Source: an uncultured Alphaproteobacteria bacterium
GTDB taxonomy: Bacteria; Pseudomonadota; Alphaproteobacteria; HIMB59; GCA-002718135
Length of the DNA stretch: 64,000 bases
Reading direction: 5' to 3'
NCBI GenBank assembly: GCA_902621165.1
Contig: CACNKX010000001.1
Location: forward strand, 108,839 to 172,838
The notes beneath the pieces were generated by a model. The model saw only the letters and a list, made by a program, of their open reading frames with translations. It was not told the DNA's origin and did not search any database. A program made the position numbers and the translations under genes. Shown one piece after another: positions 59,351-64,000 of the stretch (position 1 is its first letter; the number at the start of each line of letters is the position of its first letter).

Positions 59351-61114
59351 TTAAACTTCAGAAGTTACCTTTTTAAGCCAATCTCTTTCTTGATTATCAA
59401 GGTGCGTGTGCAATGTTTCATACACCTTTCTATGATATTTATTTAGCCAATCTCTTTCAATTTGATCAAGCATGCTACTCTCAATGAGATCCAAATCTAT
59501 TGGACACCACGAGATGTTTTCAAAATATAATTTCTTATCATTATTCTCTTTTATCACGACTAAATTTTCTGTTCTTATACCATATTCATTTTCTTTATAG
59601 TAACCAGGTTCATTGGATAAAATCATTCCTGGAAGCAACTCAACGCTATCAAACATTGATTTTTTTGCAATACGTTGTGGGGCTTCATGGACACTCAAAA
59701 AACTTCCTATACCGTGACCGGTACCATGATCATAATCTAAATTAATTTCTTGTAGACTTTTTCTTGCTAGATAATCAATATCAGTTCCTTTTGTTCCCTT
59801 TTCAAAAACATGATTTGATAATGCAATATGACCTTTAAGAACTCTCGTAAATCTATCTTTTTGTTCTGTTGTTGCTTCACCTAAAATTATAGTTCTTGTT
59901 ATATCGGTTGTTCCATCAAAATATTGCCCTCCTGAGTCAACAAGATAAATATTATTATCTGAGAAAGATGATTTTCCTTCTTCAGTAACACGGTAATGAG
60001 GAAGGGCTGCATTTTGATCAATTGCTGATATTGTATCAAAAGATAGAGAATGAAATAATTCATTTTTTCTTCGCAGATTTTCTAAATGATGTGCAACACT
60101 TATTTCATCATTTGATTTAGGATCCATGATATTTTTTAACCAATAAATATATTTGGTAATACTAACACCATCTCTTATATGTGCTTTTTTTGCCCCATCA
60201 AGTTCAGTTTCATTTTTGATAGCTTTTAACAAAATACATGGATTTGCTAGATTTTTAGTATTTATTTTTTGTTTTCTTAGAAGATCTAAAAAATAATAAG
60301 TAGTGGAATTGAAATCTAAACCAATTGATTCAGATAAATTAATGTTATTAAAAATTGATCCGATATTTTCAATATTATTAATATTTATTAGTGTTTGGAT
60401 TTCTTTTTTTAGAATTTCTGGCATTGAAGACTCTTTAATATACAAAGAGTGTTTATTATTTTTTGAAATTAGAAGATAAGAATAAAGCAGTGGTGTATAT
60501 TTAATATCATCTGCTCTTAAATTTAATAGCCAAGCAATATTATCAAGTCCAGAAACAAAGTAATGATCAATTTCATTTTGATCTAAAAATTTTTTTAAAA
60601 TATCTAATTTTTCACGTCTGCCCTGACCAGCAAAACTTGTTTGGTGATCAAATATATCTGTATACTGAGTTTTTGGTTGATTTTCCCATATTAAATCAAC
60701 AAAATTTTTATCTATTAGTTGGAGTTGAGATGTTGAATTCTCTAACATTTTTTCCACTTTTTCAATTTCTATAATTGAATGAAGAGTTGGATCTAATGCA
60801 ATTTTATATTCTTTTTCTAATAAAATTTTTTCTAAATCTTTCCAAAAGCTATTTAAATGTTTTGCCTGAATCTCTTTGGCATTAATTTGAGTATTTGCTT
60901 GAAAAGTATATCGTCCATCAACATACAAGAAAGCATCTGTTGGCGTTATAATTGCTCTTCCTGCTGAACCAGAAAAATTTGTTATAAAATTTAATCTTTC
61001 TGCATTTGGGGAAATATACTCATTTAAATATTCATCACTTCTATTAATGACAAAAATATCGATATCTTTTTCTTTTAATAGATTTTGTAATTTTTTTAAA
61101 TTTGATTGATTCAT
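59351..61114 (-). CDS. Xaa-Pro aminopeptidase (M24B family)
   Basis: A 587-aa metallopeptidase. Two N-terminal creatinase-like domains (about 1-290) precede the pita-bread catalytic domain. Metal ligands are visible: YLVDSGGQYFDGTTDITRT with both Asp near residue 395, GTGHGIGSFLSVHEAP (His) near 480, LSNEPGYY (Glu) and YGIRTENLVVI (Glu). It removes N-terminal residues before proline. The stop of the upstream dehydratase gene overlaps its start by one base. Confidence 0.93.
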   Translation of the reverse strand: MNQSNLKKLQNLLKEKDIDIFVINRSDEYLNEYISPNAERLNFITNFSGSAGRAIITPTDAFLYVDGRYTFQANTQINAKEIQAKHLNSFWKDLEKILLEKEYKIALDPTLHSIIEIEKVEKMLENSTSQLQLIDKNFVDLIWENQPKTQYTDIFDHQTSFAGQGRREKLDILKKFLDQNEIDHYFVSGLDNIAWLLNLRADDIKYTPLLYSYLLISKNNKHSLYIKESSMPEILKKEIQTLININNIENIGSIFNNINLSESIGLDFNSTTYYFLDLLRKQKINTKNLANPCILLKAIKNETELDGAKKAHIRDGVSITKYIYWLKNIMDPKSNDEISVAHHLENLRRKNELFHSLSFDTISAIDQNAALPHYRVTEEGKSSFSDNNIYLVDSGGQYFDGTTDITRTIILGEATTEQKDRFTRVLKGHIALSNHVFEKGTKGTDIDYLARKSLQEINLDYDHGTGHGIGSFLSVHEAPQRIAKKSMFDSVELLPGMILSNEPGYYKENEYGIRTENLVVIKENNDKKLYFENISWCPIDLDLIESSMLDQIERDWLNKYHRKVYETLHTHLDNQERDWLKKVTSEV

Positions 61115-62079
61115 TATAACTTATTAAATAAACTTAGATCAATATTACCACCAGAAATCATAACTATAATTTTTTTATTTTTAACATCAATTTTATTATT
61201 TAATGCTGCTGCAGCTGCAACTGCTCCTCCTGGCTCCACAACTATTTTAAGTTGTTCAGCTAGCAAAATTATAGTTTTTGTTACTTCTTCATCAGAAACA
61301 CTTAGTCCTCCTTCAAGATTATTTGAATTAATTTGAAAAGTTATATTACCAGGTTGTGGTGCCAATAGTGCATCACAAAAAGATTTAGCATTTTTTTTAT
61401 TTTCTATAAGTTTACCAGCTTCTAAAGATCTTTTTGTGTCATCAAATTCTTCAGGCTCTACAGAATATGATTTTATATTTGGGTAAATATGTTTTAAGTA
61501 TGTTGATGTTCCTGCAATAAGTCCTCCACCTCCACAACAACATAAATACAGATCAGGTTCAATTGATTTCTCTTTCAAATCATTTACAATTTCGATAGCT
61601 GCAGTTCCCTGACCAGCAATTATATCTTCATCATCATAGGGTTTAATTAAAGCTCTATTATCCTTCTTTTGAATTTCATTTCCTATCTCTTCTCTACTTT
61701 GAAAGTAAGTGTCATATAATATTACCTCTGCTCCATATTTTTTTGTATTTTCAATTTTTATTTGAGGTGCAGTTTTAGGCATTATTATTTTTGCACTAAT
61801 AGTATTAATCATAGATGCATAGGCAACAGCCTGTGCATGATTACCTGATGAATATGCTACTACACCTGAGTCTTTTACAGTTTCTATTAATTTTGTAATT
61901 TTATGTGTAGCTCCGCGTAGTTTAAATGATCCAGTATTTTGTAAATTCTCAAGTTTAAAATAAATTTCAGCATCTAAAAGATTATTTATGTAATCATTAG
62001 TTACCAAAGGAGTTTTTGTTACCTTTTGGTTGATTAATTTATAAGCATTATCAACATTTAAATAGCTAAAATCAGTCAT
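61114..62079 (-). CDS. Threonine/serine dehydratase-family PLP enzyme
   Basis: A 321-aa fold-type II PLP enzyme. The PLP lysine lies in TGSFKLRGATHK near residue 52, SSGNHAQAVAYAS near 78, the phosphate-binding CCCGGGGLIAGTSTYL near 178 and MISGGNIDLS at the C-terminus. It lacks the C-terminal ACT regulatory domains of biosynthetic IlvA, so it is the catabolic type. Threo-3-hydroxyaspartate ammonia-lyase and serine racemase share this architecture and remain possible. Confidence 0.9.
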   Translation of the reverse strand: MTDFSYLNVDNAYKLINQKVTKTPLVTNDYINNLLDAEIYFKLENLQNTGSFKLRGATHKITKLIETVKDSGVVAYSSGNHAQAVAYASMINTISAKIIMPKTAPQIKIENTKKYGAEVILYDTYFQSREEIGNEIQKKDNRALIKPYDDEDIIAGQGTAAIEIVNDLKEKSIEPDLYLCCCGGGGLIAGTSTYLKHIYPNIKSYSVEPEEFDDTKRSLEAGKLIENKKNAKSFCDALLAPQPGNITFQINSNNLEGGLSVSDEEVTKTIILLAEQLKIVVEPGGAVAAAAALNNKIDVKNKKIIVMISGGNIDLSLFNKL

Positions 62080-62128
62080 AATTTTAAAGTTTTACATCGT
62101 TTTAATGGAATAAACTAAAAAAAAATAT

Positions 62129-62413
62129 ATGTATATTATCATGGAACAGAACAAAGTAACTTCGCCTTGCATTAGCGTATGTAAAACTGACCCAATCTCA
62201 GGGTATTGCTACGGTTGTGGAAGAACCAATGAAGAAAAAGATATTTGGAAAGATGAAAATACTTCTAATGAATGGAAACAAAATAATTTATCTGAACTAA
62301 AATCTAGATTTTCAGATTGGCAGTTAAAAGCATTTGAAGAGTCATATAAATCAAAAGTTGAAACGGGTTTATCTCTTATCAAAAAAAAATTAGCAGAAAA
62401 TCGTAAAAATTGA
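62129..62413 (+). CDS. DUF1289 small Cys-rich protein
   Basis: A 94-aa protein (90 aa if the ATG at 62141, MEQNK, is used, which fits the family better). It has the DUF1289 signature SPCISVCKTDPISGYCYGCG with four cysteines likely to bind a metal, then RTNEEKDIW. The C-terminal half is a charged helix. Function of the family is not established. The TGA overlaps the TTG start of the next gene. Confidence 0.88.
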   Translation: MYIIMEQNKVTSPCISVCKTDPISGYCYGCGRTNEEKDIWKDENTSNEWKQNNLSELKSRFSDWQLKAFEESYKSKVETGLSLIKKKLAENRKN

Positions 62414-62973
62414 AAAGTTTAATAATATTTGTTTTTATTTTATTTTTTTCATTCAATCTTCAATCTCAGAATACAATGATACTTGATAACTTAGAAACAC
62501 CCGGAATTTCTTCTCAAGGTCAAAATTGGGCCTTTTTTACTGATGGAGTAATGGGTGGATTATCTCAGGGTACAGCGATCATATCAAAAGTTAATGATGT
62601 TAATTGTTATCATATGACAGGAGATGTCACGACTGAAAATAACGGTGGTTTTATTCAAATAAGAAATCAATTAAAACCTTCAATATCAACAGAAGAGTTT
62701 GAGGGTGTTTATTTTAAAGTGTTTGGTAATAATGAAGAGTATTCAATTCATGTAAGAACCGCTTTGACGATGGCTCCATGGCAATATTATAAATATAGTT
62801 TTAAAACTAATTCTGAGTGGACAGTAATAAAAGCACCCTTTAGTGAATTTAAGAAATCAAATGCTTATCAACCAAAAAAGTTAGTTGGTCAGAATATCAA
62901 AACATTAGGGCTAGTTGCTGGATTTAAAGATTTTCAGGCAGATATTTGTTTATCAGAAATTGGCTTTTATTAG
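62410..62973 (+). CDS. CIA30-family secreted protein (TTG start)
   Basis: A 187-aa protein starting at TTG, overlapping the previous stop. The only nearby ATG (62476) would delete the clear signal peptide KSLIIFVFILFFSFNLQSQ, so TTG is preferred. The CIA30/NADH:ubiquinone oxidoreductase intermediate-associated fold is recognised by FFTDGVMGGLSQGTA near residue 45, NNGGFIQIRNQL near 80, YFKVFGNNEEYSIHVRTA near 100 and the C-terminal DICLSEIGFY. A jelly-roll, carbohydrate-binding-like fold. A periplasmic location argues against a matrix-style complex I chaperone role. Confidence 0.82.
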   Translation: MKSLIIFVFILFFSFNLQSQNTMILDNLETPGISSQGQNWAFFTDGVMGGLSQGTAIISKVNDVNCYHMTGDVTTENNGGFIQIRNQLKPSISTEEFEGVYFKVFGNNEEYSIHVRTALTMAPWQYYKYSFKTNSEWTVIKAPFSEFKKSNAYQPKKLVGQNIKTLGLVAGFKDFQADICLSEIGFY

Positions 62974-63704
62974 TAATCTATTTTCAATAAATATAATCCT
63001 TCAGGTGGTGCAGTAACTCCTGCATGTTCTCTTTTTTTGGATTGAATAATTTCTGAAATAGATTTTTCTATTTTACTAAGTCCTATATCAACCAGTGTAC
63101 CGACCATGATTCTAACTTGAGAATGTAAAAAGGATTTAGCTGATATTAAAAAATTTATTTCATCATGATTAAAATTTATATCTAGTGAATTAATAGATTT
63201 AATTGGTGATTTCGATTGGCAATTTATTGACCTAAAAGCAGACAAATCAAATTTGCCTATAAATTGTTGTGATTGTTTAATTATTTTTTCAGCATTTATT
63301 TTTTTATGTACACACCAAACTTTGTTCTGCTCTAACGTAATTGGTGATCTTCTATTTAAGATCTTGTATTCATACCATCTCAATTTTGCTGAAAATCTTG
63401 AATGAAAATCTTTATCTACTTCTTCAGCATGTAAAATAGATATGGGTTGGGGTCTTAGATAATGATTAATACCATCTCTGATAGTATCAGTATCAAAATG
63501 TTGCTCTAATTCAAAATTAGCTACTTGTCCTCTTGCATGAACGCCTGCATCTGTTCGACCAGCTCCAAAAAGTGTTATTTTTTGTTTTGATAGTTTTTCT
63601 ATAGCCTCTTCAACCAATTGTTGAACGGAAGGACCATTTTCTTGACGTTGCCAACCAACATAATTAGTTCCATCATATTCTAATGTTATTTTGTAGTTAG
63701 GCAT
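62970..63704 (-). CDS. truA: tRNA pseudouridine(38-40) synthase TruA
   Basis: A 244-aa enzyme modifying the tRNA anticodon arm. It has YDGTNYVGWQRQENGPSVQQ near residue 10, the catalytic Asp in FGAGRTDAGVHARGQVANF near 52, RRSPITLEQNKVWCV near 133 and FLHSQVRIMVGTLVDIG near 195. It overlaps fmt by 8 nt and the convergent CIA30 gene by 4 nt. Confidence 0.96.
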   Translation of the reverse strand: MPNYKITLEYDGTNYVGWQRQENGPSVQQLVEEAIEKLSKQKITLFGAGRTDAGVHARGQVANFELEQHFDTDTIRDGINHYLRPQPISILHAEEVDKDFHSRFSAKLRWYEYKILNRRSPITLEQNKVWCVHKKINAEKIIKQSQQFIGKFDLSAFRSINCQSKSPIKSINSLDINFNHDEINFLISAKSFLHSQVRIMVGTLVDIGLSKIEKSISEIIQSKKREHAGVTAPPEGLYLLKIDY

Positions 63705-64000
63705 TTATTACTTCATTAACCTTAAAACTATATCCCCGAAGAAAATCATCTTTAGAAATAGCATTTTTTCCTTCTCTTTGTAAAATTAGTGGTTCAATAC
63801 TTCCATCATTGCACCCAATATCAAATGTCTCGTTAAGAATTGTCGATGCATTACCGTTAGAGTTTGATTTTCTTGCTTTAATGATCTTAATTCTTTCATT
63901 TTGTATAGTAAACCAAGCACCAGGTTTAGGTGAATGTGCTCTTATAAGATTTAAAACTTCATTTACAGATTTATTAAAATTAATTTTTCTGTTTAGTGAA
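63697..64000 (-). CDS. fmt: Methionyl-tRNA formyltransferase, C-terminal part
   Basis: About 100 C-terminal codons of Fmt are visible; the 5' part lies beyond the window. The stop is at 63697-63699 (TTA on the plus strand), overlapping truA by 8 nt. Segments KINFNKSVNEVLNLIRAHSP and KPGAWFTIQNERIKI are the OB-fold start of the Fmt C-domain, and LQREGKNAISKDDFLRGY is the characteristic ending. It formylates initiator Met-tRNA. The fmt-truA order is common in alphaproteobacteria. Confidence 0.9.
   Translation of the reverse strand, partial: SLNRKINFNKSVNEVLNLIRAHSPKPGAWFTIQNERIKIIKARKSNSNGNASTILNETFDIGCNDGSIEPLILQREGKNAISKDDFLRGYSFKVNEVINA

Noticed and set aside
1..64000. tRNA, rRNA, insertion sequences, prophage or attachment sites
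   Set aside because: No T-loop/acceptor pattern, transposase, integrase or phage structural gene was recognised by eye, and the gaps are too short for rRNA. tRNAscan-SE or Infernal would be decisive.

Overview
The window is a compact, AT-rich bacterial chromosome segment (by eye about 30% GC). It has very short intergenic gaps, many 1-8 nt gene overlaps and no gene-free stretch longer than about 205 nt. Gene content and order point to an alphaproteobacterium: separate Rieske/cytochrome b/cytochrome c1 genes, a COQ9-family protein, the run lgt-midA-pgeF-prs-rplY-pth-ychF, the run rpmH-rnpA-yidD-yidC-engB-argB-HAD-dapD-dapE, and a PetP/PetR-type regulator pair. Base composition and streamlining suggest a free-living marine lineage such as SAR11 or the HIMB59/AEGEAN-169 group. 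The lineage is inference; the class assignment is fairly safe. No rRNA, tRNA, CRISPR array, prophage or insertion sequence was seen.

Layout. (1) 1-3017: a partial omega-amino-acid:pyruvate aminotransferase diverges from a phosphotransacetylase and an EamA transporter. (2) 3025-8825: a sugar-type (CUT1) ABC importer without its ATPase, plus an SDR dehydrogenase and a HAD-fold protein lacking the catalytic nucleophile, divergent from a LacI-family regulator. (3) 8827-17113: an unusual accessory block of five SnoaL/NTF2-fold proteins carrying nine domains, a bicupin, a MetE-C-terminal-type enzyme and an HpsN-type (histidinol-dehydrogenase-like) sulfopropanediol dehydrogenase. (4) 17115-23114: a sulfur-flavoured group with a nucleotidyltransferase, an APS-kinase-like protein, CysQ, a Na+/Ca2+ exchanger, a GMC oxidoreductase and sulfoacetaldehyde acetyltransferase (Xsc). 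(5) 23247-41398: core genes for DNA repair, phospholipid and molybdopterin synthesis, IlvE, the PetP/PetR/kinase regulators, ubiquinone factors, ProC, Lgt, PRPP, ribosome-related genes, the bc1 complex and TrmL. (6) 41395-47959: pirin, then a zinc-homeostasis locus with ZnuABC, Zur, a perfect Zur box, a CobW-type GTPase, a WD40 protein, a small Cys protein and a previously unlisted 27-residue peptide containing nine cysteines. (7) 47956-64000: core genes for RNA processing, YidC, Arg/Lys/pantothenate synthesis, a glycosyltransferase, a peptidase, threonine dehydratase, TruA and partial Fmt.

Main inference. Three divergent promoter regions in blocks 2-3 (7698-7826, 10383-10489, 14603-14693) each carry a pair of inverted repeats of the form ATTCA-N6-TGAAT (one member of each pair imperfect) with centres about 20 bp apart. 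This ties the ABC importer, the LacI regulator, the nine-domain SnoaL block, the bicupin, the MetE-like enzyme and the HpsN-like dehydrogenase into one probable regulon. Together with Xsc, Pta, the omega-aminotransferase and CysQ, it suggests uptake and breakdown of an organosulfur (C2/C3 sulfonate-like) compound by a pathway whose SnoaL steps I cannot identify. The substrate and the SnoaL reactions are not established.
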